A DNA stretch of 64,000 nt, from contig CABRHH010000001.1 of the NCBI GenBank assembly GCA_902470695.1, positions 62,001 to 126,000 on the forward strand. The letters run 5' to 3'. The stretch comes from an uncultured Collinsella sp. (GTDB lineage Bacteria; Actinomycetota; Coriobacteriia; Coriobacteriales; Coriobacteriaceae). Below the pieces are notes generated by a model. The model saw nothing but the letters and a program-made list of their open reading frames with translations. It was not told the DNA's origin and did not search any database. Below, piece after piece: positions 40,652-49,874 of the stretch. The translations under genes and the position numbers were made by a program. The first letter of the stretch is position 1; the number at the start of each line of letters is the position of its first letter.

Positions 40652-43600
40652 GTGCAACAACGACTGACACCGAACTTCAAAGCACTGGGACTTACCGGAG
40701 CCCTGCTCCTCCTTGCACTCTTCGCCGCGTCGCTCGCCTGGACCCCTCCGGCGCAGGCAAGCGACGCCCCTCCCCGAGGCATTCAGCTCAGCATCAACCG
40801 CTCAACGAACTCGCCGCTCTATTCGAACGAGACGCATCTGGGGCGTATCAACCTGGACGCAACCGGTCTGACGCCGGCACCGCTCAAAGGCGCCTACCTT
40901 GAGATGAAGGTCGATGCCACCTGGCTGGCGAAGATCGCCGTCTCCTCTGCCGGCATCATCGCGGGCACCACCCAGACCGATAACGGCGACGGCACGCGCA
41001 CGGTGCGCATCGAGCTGTCCACCCTCGACCCGACGGTCAACGCCTCGTTCCCCTATTCGGTCACCTTCAAGCCCTCCCTGACACCGGAGGACTACGTCTT
41101 TAATCCCGACGTCAAGCTCTACACCTCCGACGGCACGCTCGTCACAACCGCCACGGGATCCGCTCCCATGAGCGTGAAGTACGATGCCCCCCGTCATCAC
41201 CAAATACGCCGGGTCGAACACCTTGGAGGATTTCTCACGAGACGGCAATCAGCTGTATGGCGGCACGGCGAGCGGCTCCCGCGTTGCAGACCCCGCGAAC
41301 GTGACCTTCATGTACCGCCTCTCCACGGATACGCCCCGCAATCCCTCAAGTTATCCCAACGGCCGCTACAAGTTCCGTCAACACGAGCAGATCGTTATCA
41401 CCGATACCCTGCCCACCTATACCAACAGCGCCGGGCAGCAGGTGCACGCAACCTTTGTCGCCGCCGACAACCCCGGCTGGACCGACAACAGGGATGGAAC
41501 GGTCAGCTACGTGGTGAGCAACGCCAGCGAGGACCTGTTCGCCGGTGCCGACCAGGATGTGAGCAAGGTCGCGCTGAAGCTGCAGTTCCCCGATGCGCCC
41601 GTCGGCGTGAAACAGACCAACACCGTGTCCGCGCGCTTGACGCCCCTGCGCAAGGGGGCGCAGGAGACCGAGCGCACGGCAACGGACTCCCTGACCTTCG
41701 CGCTCACCGACGATCCCTTCCAGGGCAAGAAGAACTCGGTGCTCACCAAGAACTCGAACACCGCGTTCAAATTCAATATGGACCTCGGTGCCAACTGGAC
41801 GAGCTTCGACCAGTACTGGGTCACTGTGAAGAACGCGACGGCCTACCCCCTACGCAACGTCGTGGTGGTCGATCAGAAATTCGATCCGCGCTGCTACCTG
41901 TACTCGATCAACATCCCCGACCGCAGCCACGTCACGCAGGTCCTAGGCATCCAGCAGGATGGCAGCGAGGTCGAAGTATCTGTTGCCAACGGGGCCGTCT
42001 TCGATCAGCGCGCCTACGACAGCGTCCAGGAGCAGGTGGCGCGCGTCCGCGCCGGCGCGCTCGACGCCGCCGACACGGTTCCGGCTGCCCAACAGTTCAA
42101 GGGTTTCAAAATCGTTTTGGACCCCGCCTACACGATACCGCCCGGCGGCCAATTCCAGGTGCTCGTGACCTTGCGCCTGAACGATCCCTTCCACACCAAG
42201 CCGGTTGCGGACAAGGCCGCCAACACCTACCGCAATACGGCCGATGTGACGGGATCTTTGCTGACCGATCCCGCGCACCCCATCGATTTCGACCTCTCAA
42301 GCACCTCCTCCAGCTCAGCCGTTGCGCGTGCCGAGTCGGTTGCGATCACCAAGACAACGAACCGCAACACCAACACCACCGGTAAGATCGGCGAGAACGT
42401 GCAGTTCGACGTCACCGTCAACACCGCCGCCCTATCGAAAGGACGCCTGCTCAAAGGCGTCACCGTGGTGGACGTGCTGCCGTATGGCATGACGTCGCCC
42501 AAAACGGGCACCTGGAACTGGGACCCTGCCGTGAACGCCCTGATCGATTCCATCGAGACCATCGACAACTACCATGGGTCCCAGCGGCAGGCGCTCCTCA
42601 TCCACCTCAAGGACCTGGGCACCGACGACAACCCGATTCCCAACGCGATCACCCTCAACCTCACCCAGATCGCCATCACGGACCAGATGATCCCGACGGA
42701 ATTCGAAACATCCGAGAACAACAACGACAACCATGTCTACCTCACCGTCGACGGCTGGGACCCGCTGCCCGACAACGTGGCCTCCCAAACCCTGGTCACC
42801 GACACCTATGATGTCGACGGCGACGGCAGCACGACGGACAAGATCCTCGGAGCAAGCTCGAGCGTGCTGGTGACGCTTCCCTATGAGGTGCGCTCCCGAA
42901 AGCTCATCAGCGCCGACGGCACATCGTTTGCCACGGATGCCATCGACGTCCCGTTCGGCGGATCATTTTTCTACCGCCTGGAGAGCCGCAACTACGGCCG
43001 GGCCGATCTGCCCCAGTTCGAGCTCGTCGATACGCTGCCCACGTTCGACAAGGGGGCCGGCCGGGTGCAGCTCACCGGCCCCCTCACGGCTCCCGACCCG
43101 TTCGAGGTGTCCTACCGAACCGCCTCCGTGGACGGACTCGATACCGTGCAGGTCGCGCAGGATGCCGCCGCCTGGAAGAGCGCTGCCGACATCACCGATT
43201 GGTCCCAGGTGCAAGCGGTCCGCATCCGCCTGAAGCAGGGCGCGCTCTTCACCAAAGGATCCGTGTTGCGCGTCGACATGCCCGTGCGCGCGCCCGCATT
43301 CCGTTCTTCGGCGCACAACGGAGCCCATGCGACGAACAGCTTCTGGCGCAGCGTCGACGGCGGTACCACCTATGGAGAATCGAACCCGGTCGATGCCTTC
43401 CTCATGGCCCATGTCGCCGTCACGAAACGCTGGGAGGGTCCCGCCAAAGATCAGGCGGTGATCGAAATCTACGATGAGGCCGACCCGCAACGCACCGTCG
43501 GGTCCGCCGCGCTGACCGAGCGAGACGGCTGGTCCCACACGTTCGATGTACCGGCATACACGGACGCCAGCCATACGAAAAAAGTCGTCTATCGCGTGCG

Positions 43601-43802
43601 CGAACAGCCCATAGCAGACTATACGGTCAGCGTATCGGGAGATGTGCCCACGGGCTTCACGGTGACCAACACCTACGATCCCCTGCCGCCGAACACCCAG
43701 GCAACGAATGTGGACAGCAGCGGTCTGGCAGCAGCGGCACCGATCCTATTCGCCGCCGCTGCGATGCCCCTGGCTGCCTACGCGTTCCTCCGCCGCCGCT
43801 AG
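40652..43802 (+). pseudogene. Large Cna-B-containing surface adhesin, frameshifted at a C6 tract (possibly phase-variable)
   Basis: Two overlapping frames encode one ~1049-residue surface protein. The first (GTG 40652, CAGGAGA site) gives a signal peptide (LGLTGALLLLALFAASLAW, cut near AQA) and ~175 residues ending MSVKYDAP. The second resumes PPVITKYAGSNTLEDF and runs to 43802. Adding one C to the C6 run at 41187-41192 joins them as YDAPPVITKY. The mature part has several beta-rich repeats with DTLPT motifs (VITDTLPTYTN, VDVLPYG, ELVDTLPTFD), like backbone adhesins. A Cna-B domain follows (HVAVTKRWEG to FTVTNTYDP), then a C-terminal helix and RRR. No canonical LPXTG is present; the equivalent is LPPNTQ. 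As sequenced, the full protein cannot be made without slippage. Confidence 0.78.
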
Positions 43803-43811
43803 ACAGACAGC

Positions 43812-43855
43812 AGCGCCGCAGGCGTGGCGTATGCGATACGCGAGCCTGCGGCGCT
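43812..43855. terminator. Compound hairpin between convergent adhesin and ppc genes
   Basis: AGCGCCGCAGGC (43812-43823) pairs perfectly with 43844-43855, and inside the loop GCGTAT (43827-43832) pairs with ATACGC (43836-43841). No T-run is present on either side; a bidirectional stop or mRNA-end element is likely from position. Confidence 0.5.
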
Positions 43856-43883
43856 GGGACAAGGTGGGGTGCCGTGGTCCGGT

Positions 43884-46718
43884 TTAGCCCGTGTTCTGAA
43901 GGCCGGCGGAGACCCCGGTCACGGTCGCCAGGATCAGACTCAAGAACTCGGCCTTGGCTTCCTCGGACAGTTCCTCCTGGTTGGCGCGGACCTCGCGCAG
44001 CGCGCGGACCTGCGCGATCGACAGCGCATCCACATAGGGGCTGCGCATGCGCACGGCCTGCCCCAGCACGCGGCGGTGCTCCAGGGGCCAGGCGTCGCCC
44101 ACGATGGCAAGCGTCCAACGGCGGGTGAGCATCATCTCGTCGAACACCTTCGACGCCAGGTCATCGCGGTCGCCGAGCGCCAGGTACATCTTGGCGATGC
44201 GGTTGTCGGTCTTGGCAAGCGACATCTCGATGTTGTCGATGAAGGTGGTGAACAGCGGCCACTCGCGATAGGCCTGCTGCAGCAGCTCCAGATCGCCCAG
44301 GGCCTCGCACGCACTGCCCAGGCCGTACCAGGCCGCCAGGTTGATGCGCGCCTGGCTCCAGGAGAACACCCACGGGATGGTGCGCAGGTCATCCAGGGAC
44401 TTCGCGCCCAAGCCGCGCTTGGCCGGACGGCTGCCGATGGGCAGCAGACCCACCTCGGTGAGCGGGGTGACGGTAGAGAACCACGGCGTGAAGTCCTCGG
44501 TGTGCAGCAGGTCGAGATAGCGCTCGTGGCTCGCCTCGTTCAGGCGCGCCGCCATCTCGGCATAGCGCTCGGTGGTCTCGGTGTTCGTGTGCTCGATCGA
44601 GGGTGCCGAGTTCAGAAGCGTTGCCGCGGCCACCGACTCGACATGGCGCTGGGCGAGCACCTGGTTGCCGTAGCGGGCGAAGATGACCTCGCCCTGCTCC
44701 GTCACCTTGAAGAAGCAGTTCACCGAGCCGGCGGGCTGCGCCAGCACCGCGCGGTTGGCCGGGCCGCCGCCGCGTCCCACCGCACCGCCGCGGCCGTGCA
44801 TGAGCACCAGGTCGATGTTGTTGCGCTGCGCCCACCCGGCGATACGCTCCTGCGCGGCATGCAGCGCGAGCGTAGCGGTGGTGGGTCCGGCGTCCTTGGA
44901 GGAATCGGAGTAGCCGAGCATGACCTCCATGCGGCGGTTCGTGCTCGCCAGGCGCGCCTGCACCGCCGGCAGCTCCAGCATCCGGTCGAGCACGTCGATG
45001 CAGCCCTCCAGGTCCTCCAGCTGCTCGAACAGCGGAATCACGTCGAGGTCGGGCACGTCCTCGGCATGTGCGAACGCCAGCTGGGCGAGCTCGTAGACAT
45101 CGGCCACGTGCTGGGCCGACTTGGTGAACGAGATGATGTAGCGATGCGCCATCTTGCGGCCGTAGCGGCGCTGGATGGCTCCGATGGCGCGGAAGGTGTC
45201 GAGCACCTCGCGCGTCATGTCGGCCAGCGCACCGCGCTCCCCGTGCAGCCCGTGCTCGCGGATATCCTCCAGCGCGCGGGTGTGCACCACCGAATGCTGG
45301 CGGAACTCCATCTCCACCATATGGAAGCCGAAGGTCTCAGCCTGCCAGATCAACGTCTGCACCGGGCCGTAGGCGGCGCGCACCGCACCGGCCTGCGCCA
45401 GCGACCGCTGCACCACGCGCAGATCGGCCAAGAACTCATCGCAATCGCGGTACATGGTATCGGCGTTACGGCCCACGGTGGCGTCCAGGCGCGCGGCCAT
45501 GACGAGCATGACGGCGCGATGCGGCTCGGAAGCGGAGATGAGCCGGGCGCGGTCGGTGAGGACCTCGCTCATCTCCACCTGATGGCTCCACAAATTCATG
45601 AGCTCGTCGGAAGGCTTGCTGTAGGCGGCCTCCAGCGTGAGGTTGCGGCCCACGCGGCGGCACTTATGCGCGAGCGTGGCGATCATATGGGTGGCGTACT
45701 TGGTGGCCACCTGGCGGCTCACCTTCGCCGTCACGTTGGGGTTGCCGTCGCGGTCGGAGCCGATCCAGCTGCCGGGATGGAAGAACGCCGGGCACACGGG
45801 CGGCACCGTGCCGGCGCGCTCGCCCAGCACCCAGTCGTCGAAGCGACGGTAGATCACCGGAATCGTGTCGAACAGCGTGCTGTCGAAGATGTCGATGATG
45901 GTGTCGGCCTCCTCGACCGGCGTGGGCTTTTTGAGCGCGATGGGGCTCGTGCGCACGAGCGCATCGATCTCCTGCAGCATGTGGCGCTCATTCTCCACCA
46001 GATCGGAGCCGCCCAGGTGCGGACGCTCCTGCAACAGGTTCGCGATACGGCGGATCTTGCCCTCGACGGCCTTGCGGCGCGCCTCGGTGGGGTGCGCGGT
46101 GAACACCGGATGGAACTCCAGGCGACGCAGCAGCTCGTTGGCCTGCGTGCAGCCGACCTCCTCGATCAGCTGATGATAGGCCACGGTGAGTTCGTTGGCC
46201 GGATCGACGGCGTTCTCCGTCGAGACGGCGCGCTCGCGCTCGCGCAGCTTGGCCACGCGGTAGTTCTCCTCCGAGAGGTTGGCCAGGTGGAAAAAGGCCG
46301 TGAAGGCCCGCACGATCACCTGCGCGCGGTCGATGGGCAGCTCGTCGATGAGCGCCACCGCGGCGCGGAACGCCTGCGCGCTGCCGTCCTCGGTCACCGG
46401 GATGCCCTGCGCGTCCACGGTCTCGCCGTCGGCCTCCGCGCCCGGGTCGCCCTGGTTGGCGCTGATCACGCTGATCATCAGCTCGTCGAAGGTATCCAGG
46501 ATCGAGGGGTCGTACTCCTTGAGCACCCGGCGCTCGAGCCGCAGGAACAGCGCCAGGCTGTCACGCAGCTCGCCGGGGATGTCGATCTGCGACATGACCT
46601 CGCGGGCGGCCGTGAGGTCGCTCAGGTCGATGCGGTGCGTGCCCGACATGACGCTCGGCGGCACCACGTCGGCCGCGGTGCCCGACGGTTGCGAAGAAGG
46701 TTGGGGTTGTTCAGCCAT
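43884..46718 (-). CDS. ppc: Phosphoenolpyruvate carboxylase
   Basis: 944 residues, normal for the family. It forms oxaloacetate from PEP and bicarbonate, an anaplerotic step. Signature sequences are FTAHPTEARRKAV (catalytic His region, about 139-151), GSDRDGNPNVTAKV, GYSDSSKDAG and the glycine-rich loop HGRGGAVGRGGGP. The start at 46718 (MAEQPQPSSQ) has an excellent AAGGAGGA site; a longer open frame to 46760 lacks one. The final residues, GLQNTG, match the conserved C-terminal QNTG. It lies 136 bp after hisS on the same strand, with direct repeats in its leader. Confidence 0.95.
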   Translation of the reverse strand: MAEQPQPSSQPSGTAADVVPPSVMSGTHRIDLSDLTAAREVMSQIDIPGELRDSLALFLRLERRVLKEYDPSILDTFDELMISVISANQGDPGAEADGETVDAQGIPVTEDGSAQAFRAAVALIDELPIDRAQVIVRAFTAFFHLANLSEENYRVAKLRERERAVSTENAVDPANELTVAYHQLIEEVGCTQANELLRRLEFHPVFTAHPTEARRKAVEGKIRRIANLLQERPHLGGSDLVENERHMLQEIDALVRTSPIALKKPTPVEEADTIIDIFDSTLFDTIPVIYRRFDDWVLGERAGTVPPVCPAFFHPGSWIGSDRDGNPNVTAKVSRQVATKYATHMIATLAHKCRRVGRNLTLEAAYSKPSDELMNLWSHQVEMSEVLTDRARLISASEPHRAVMLVMAARLDATVGRNADTMYRDCDEFLADLRVVQRSLAQAGAVRAAYGPVQTLIWQAETFGFHMVEMEFRQHSVVHTRALEDIREHGLHGERGALADMTREVLDTFRAIGAIQRRYGRKMAHRYIISFTKSAQHVADVYELAQLAFAHAEDVPDLDVIPLFEQLEDLEGCIDVLDRMLELPAVQARLASTNRRMEVMLGYSDSSKDAGPTTATLALHAAQERIAGWAQRNNIDLVLMHGRGGAVGRGGGPANRAVLAQPAGSVNCFFKVTEQGEVIFARYGNQVLAQRHVESVAAATLLNSAPSIEHTNTETTERYAEMAARLNEASHERYLDLLHTEDFTPWFSTVTPLTEVGLLPIGSRPAKRGLGAKSLDDLRTIPWVFSWSQARINLAAWYGLGSACEALGDLELLQQAYREWPLFTTFIDNIEMSLAKTDNRIAKMYLALGDRDDLASKVFDEMMLTRRWTLAIVGDAWPLEHRRVLGQAVRMRSPYVDALSIAQVRALREVRANQEELSEEAKAEFLSLILATVTGVSAGLQNTG

Positions 46719-46824
46719 GCTTCCTCCTTGAGATTTGTGCGCCCGAAGCGCAGCGGGCATAAGTATAGACCCGGTTGCTAAGGTACAGAGGTACTTTATT
46801 GAGATGCAGCATATCCGCGCATAA

Positions 46825-46854
46825 CGAACACCTGTATATCGAACACAGCTGTAC
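46825..46854. promoter_or_regulatory. CGAACAC direct repeats upstream of ppc
   Basis: CGAACACCTGTATA (46825-46838) is followed at once by TCGAACACAGCTGTAC (46839-46854). The first 11 bases equal the SOS-like box at 3621, but the right half-site is missing. It lies in the 136-bp gap between hisS and ppc and could be an operator for ppc. Confidence 0.25.
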
Positions 46855-48171
46855 TTATGCGAGAAGCTCCGCGATCTTGGCCGTGGCCTGCTCGCGCGCC
46901 ACCAGGCGCTCCTCGTGGGTGGCCATGTTGCGCACCTTCACCGAGCCGGCGGCGAGCTCGTCCTCGCCCACGACCACGATGTGGGACGCCGCGAGCTTAT
47001 CGGCCTGCTTGAACTGCCCCTTGAGCGAGCGGCCCTGGTAGTCGCACTCGCAGCGCACCCCCCGTGCGCGCAGCTCGCCGGCAAGCGCGAACACCGCGCC
47101 GCGCAGCGCCGGACCCGTGCAGGCCACGTAGACGCAGCTCGGATCGGCCTGGGCCATCGAGCCGCCGAACGCCTCGAGCGCCAGCATGGCCCGCTCGAAG
47201 CCCACCGCGAAGCCCACGCCCGGCGTGGGTTTGCCGCCCTCGAGCTCGACCAGGCCGTCGTAGCGCCCGCCGCCGCCGATGGAGCCCACCCCGGCGCCCG
47301 GGGCTTCCACCTCGAATACCGTGCGGGTGTAGTAATCCAGGCCGCGGACGAGCGTGGGGTCCTCCACGTACGCGATGCCCGCCGCGTCCAGATAGCGCTT
47401 GACCTGCTCGTAGTGCTCGCGGCACTCGTCGCACAGGCTCTCGCGCATGAGCGGGGCGTCCTGCATGATCTGGTGGCAGTGCTCGTTTTTGCAGTCGAAG
47501 GCCCGCAGGGGGTTCAGCTCGGCGCGCTCGCGGCACTCGTCGCACATCTCGTCGGCGTGGTCGAGGATGAAGGAGCGCACGGCCTCGCGATAGGCGGGAC
47601 GGCACGCGGGGTCGCCCATCGAGTTGATGAGCAGGCGCAGGCGGGAGAGGTCGAATCCCAGGCGCTCGTAGAAGCGCATGAGCATGATGATGCACTCGGC
47701 GTCGGCCGCCGGGTCGGGGGCGCCCAGCCACTCGATGCCCACCTGGTGGAACTGGCGCAGGCGGCCCTTCTGCGGGCGCTCGCCGCGAAACATCGCCTCG
47801 GCGTAGTAGGCCTTGAACGGGGCGGCGCCCTGGGGCACCAGGTTGTTCTCCACCACCGCGCGCACCACGCCGGCCGTGCCCTCCGGACGCAGGGCGAGGC
47901 GTTGCTTGGCCTTGAGCTTGGCGTCGGTGCCCTCTTCGAGCACGCGGGCGAAATTGGCGCCCGAGAACACGCGGAACATCTCCTTGCGCACGACGTCGGT
48001 GGACTGGCCGATGCCGTGGACGAACACGTCGAGCTGCTCGATGGCCGGCGTCTCGATCATGTCGAAGCCGTAGGGCCCGAACACCTCGGCGGCGACCTCC
48101 TGCATCCTGTTCCACGCGCGCATCTCGCGCCCGATGAGGTCCTTGGTTCCTTCCGCCCGCTGTGCCTGCAT
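46855..48171 (-). CDS. hisS: Histidyl-tRNA synthetase
   Basis: 438 residues, class II. It charges tRNA-His. Motif 2 is visible as FRGERPQKGRLRQFHQ, the histidine-specific motif as LVRGLDYYTRTVFE, and motif 3 as GVGFAVGFERAML. The C-terminal anticodon-binding domain is present (CDYQGRSLKGQFKQADKLAA). A GGGAGGAA site precedes the ATG. Notable is a Cys-rich insertion in the middle (CDECRERAELNPLRAFDCKN and then CHQ...CDEC, about 205-245), with paired CxxC motifs suggesting a zinc site, as found in a subset of bacterial HisRS. It diverges from the threonine-aldolase-like gene. Confidence 0.95.
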   Translation of the reverse strand: MQAQRAEGTKDLIGREMRAWNRMQEVAAEVFGPYGFDMIETPAIEQLDVFVHGIGQSTDVVRKEMFRVFSGANFARVLEEGTDAKLKAKQRLALRPEGTAGVVRAVVENNLVPQGAAPFKAYYAEAMFRGERPQKGRLRQFHQVGIEWLGAPDPAADAECIIMLMRFYERLGFDLSRLRLLINSMGDPACRPAYREAVRSFILDHADEMCDECRERAELNPLRAFDCKNEHCHQIMQDAPLMRESLCDECREHYEQVKRYLDAAGIAYVEDPTLVRGLDYYTRTVFEVEAPGAGVGSIGGGGRYDGLVELEGGKPTPGVGFAVGFERAMLALEAFGGSMAQADPSCVYVACTGPALRGAVFALAGELRARGVRCECDYQGRSLKGQFKQADKLAASHIVVVGEDELAAGSVKVRNMATHEERLVAREQATAKIAELLA

Positions 48172-48277
48172 TGGCGTTCCTCCCGTACGGCTCGTTCACA
48201 TTCGTCGTCCCATTATATATGCGACAATGGCCTTCGCTCGATAAACCCACGCGCGCGAAAGGCGGCGGAAACAAACC

Positions 48278-49342
48278 ATGTCCAGCATCCACCAGTTCCG
48301 CAACGACTACTCCGAGGGCGCCGCACCCGAAATGCTCGAGGCGCTCATCCGCACCAACGCCGAGCAGACGCCCGGCTACGGCACCGACACGCACTGCGAA
48401 CGGGCCGCCGAGCTCATCCGCACCGCCTGCGCTCAACCGGACGCCTTCGTACGCTTCCTCCCCGGCGGGACGGCGGCCAACGCCGTTGCCATCAGCGCCC
48501 TCACCGAGGAGTTCGAGGGGCCCATCCTGGCTGCCGACGCCCACCCCACCATCCACGAGACCGGCGCGATCGAGGCCTGCGGACGTCGTCTGCTCGCCAC
48601 GACGGACCCCTTCGGCATCCTCACCCCCGAGGAGTGCACGCGCGTGTACACCCAGATGCGCGCCGGCGGTTGCCACACCACGCGACCCGGGATGATCTAC
48701 CTCTCCCATACCTCGGAGTTCGGCCACGTCTACACGCGCGCCGAGTTCGACCGCCTGTGCGATTGGGCGCAGCGCCGCGAGCTTGCGGTGTACGTCGACG
48801 GCGCGCGGATGGCCAGCGCACTGGCTGCCGAGGCGAGTGACCTTGACCTTGCGCACATCGCGGCACGCGCAGACGCCTTCACCCTGGGCGGCACCAAGGC
48901 GGGCATGCTGTTCGGCGAGGCGCTGGTGGTGAGTCCGCGCTCCGCGCGCGGGCGGCGGGCCATCGAGCGCATCCCGTACCTCACCAAGCGCGCAGGGCAC
49001 CTGAGCGCCAAGGGACGCCTGATGGGCGTGCAGTTCGAGGCCGCCTTCACGCCTGGCGCCGACGGGAGCCTGCCCTATCTGGCGCACGCCGCCCGGGCGA
49101 ACGCCTGCGCCGTCGCGCTCGCGCACGGGCTCGAGGAGCTGGGGTTCGAACCGTATATCCGCACGGCGGGCAACCAGCAGTTCTTCTGGTGCACCCGCGT
49201 GCAGGCCGAGCGGCTGACGCGCGCGTGCGGCGCCGAGATCACCTACATCGGCGGCCGTCCCGTCGCGCGCTTCGTGACCAGCTGGGCCACCACGGCAGAC
49301 CACGTCGAGGAGCAGCTCGCGTTCGCGCGTAAGCTGCGGTAA
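48278..49342 (+). CDS. Low-specificity threonine aldolase / beta-eliminating lyase family PLP enzyme
   Basis: 354 residues of the fold-type I PLP family that includes threonine aldolase (threonine to glycine plus acetaldehyde). Landmarks are NDYSEGAAPEMLEAL at the start, FLPGGTAANAVAI (phosphate-binding region), the pre-lysine LAVYVDGARMASAL and the PLP lysine in FTLGGTKAGMLFGE. It starts after a GAAAGGCGG site. The acetaldehyde product would be the same as that of DeoC elsewhere in this window, but there is no operon link. Family members vary in side-chain specificity, so the exact substrate is open. Confidence 0.83.
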   Translation: MSSIHQFRNDYSEGAAPEMLEALIRTNAEQTPGYGTDTHCERAAELIRTACAQPDAFVRFLPGGTAANAVAISALTEEFEGPILAADAHPTIHETGAIEACGRRLLATTDPFGILTPEECTRVYTQMRAGGCHTTRPGMIYLSHTSEFGHVYTRAEFDRLCDWAQRRELAVYVDGARMASALAAEASDLDLAHIAARADAFTLGGTKAGMLFGEALVVSPRSARGRRAIERIPYLTKRAGHLSAKGRLMGVQFEAAFTPGADGSLPYLAHAARANACAVALAHGLEELGFEPYIRTAGNQQFFWCTRVQAERLTRACGAEITYIGGRPVARFVTSWATTADHVEEQLAFARKLR

Positions 49343-49874
49343 GGGCCTGGTCGAAGGGGGCCGGGGGCCGGGCCGCGAGCGGGACGCGGGCGCGGGCGGG
49401 CGCGGGCGGGCGCGGGCGGTGAGGGGCAGTACGGCCGTTGGCGATGCAGCCGCGGTGCTGGCCACGGGCCACGGGCGGACCGACCGCAAGCCGCGCGACG
49501 CAGGCGAGCTAACGGGGGCGGCCGCGGGCGTGGACACATTCACGGGTGGACCGGTCGCGGACGGGCGCAGCCACGGGGTGGTCAAGGCGAACATGCCCGC
49601 CGCGGCGCCGCTGGCACAGTTTTGTCATGTTTGGCGCATACGATCCCCAATCATGCATAAACCGTGCCATCCCGACCCTGCGCGCAGACGCTCGCAGACG
49701 AAAACAACCGCTCGCCGAATGATGCGGCAGGGTCTGCAACCCACGCGTAGAGTTGGATATACCATCCAACGCCGCACGGCGCCGGCCCCTCAGCCGAACG
49801 CGCACGGGAACGCGCGAGCCGGGCAACGCGGCCATCGCATATACGCTGCGGCACGCATGAATAGGAGCTGCCCT
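49343..49874. other. Intergenic region with G+C tandem repeat and a 19-bp palindrome
   Basis: 532 bp without a convincing gene. A 10-bp unit GCGGGCGGGC recurs at about 49384-49419. GTTGGAT-N5-ATCCAAC (49752-49770) is a perfect inverted repeat about 105 bp upstream of the GH3 start and is a good operator candidate. Confidence 0.45.

Noticed and set aside
46825..46838. LexA box upstream of ppc
   Set aside because: Only the left half CGAAC matches; the right half reads GTATA instead of GTTCG, so it is listed as an undefined repeat only.
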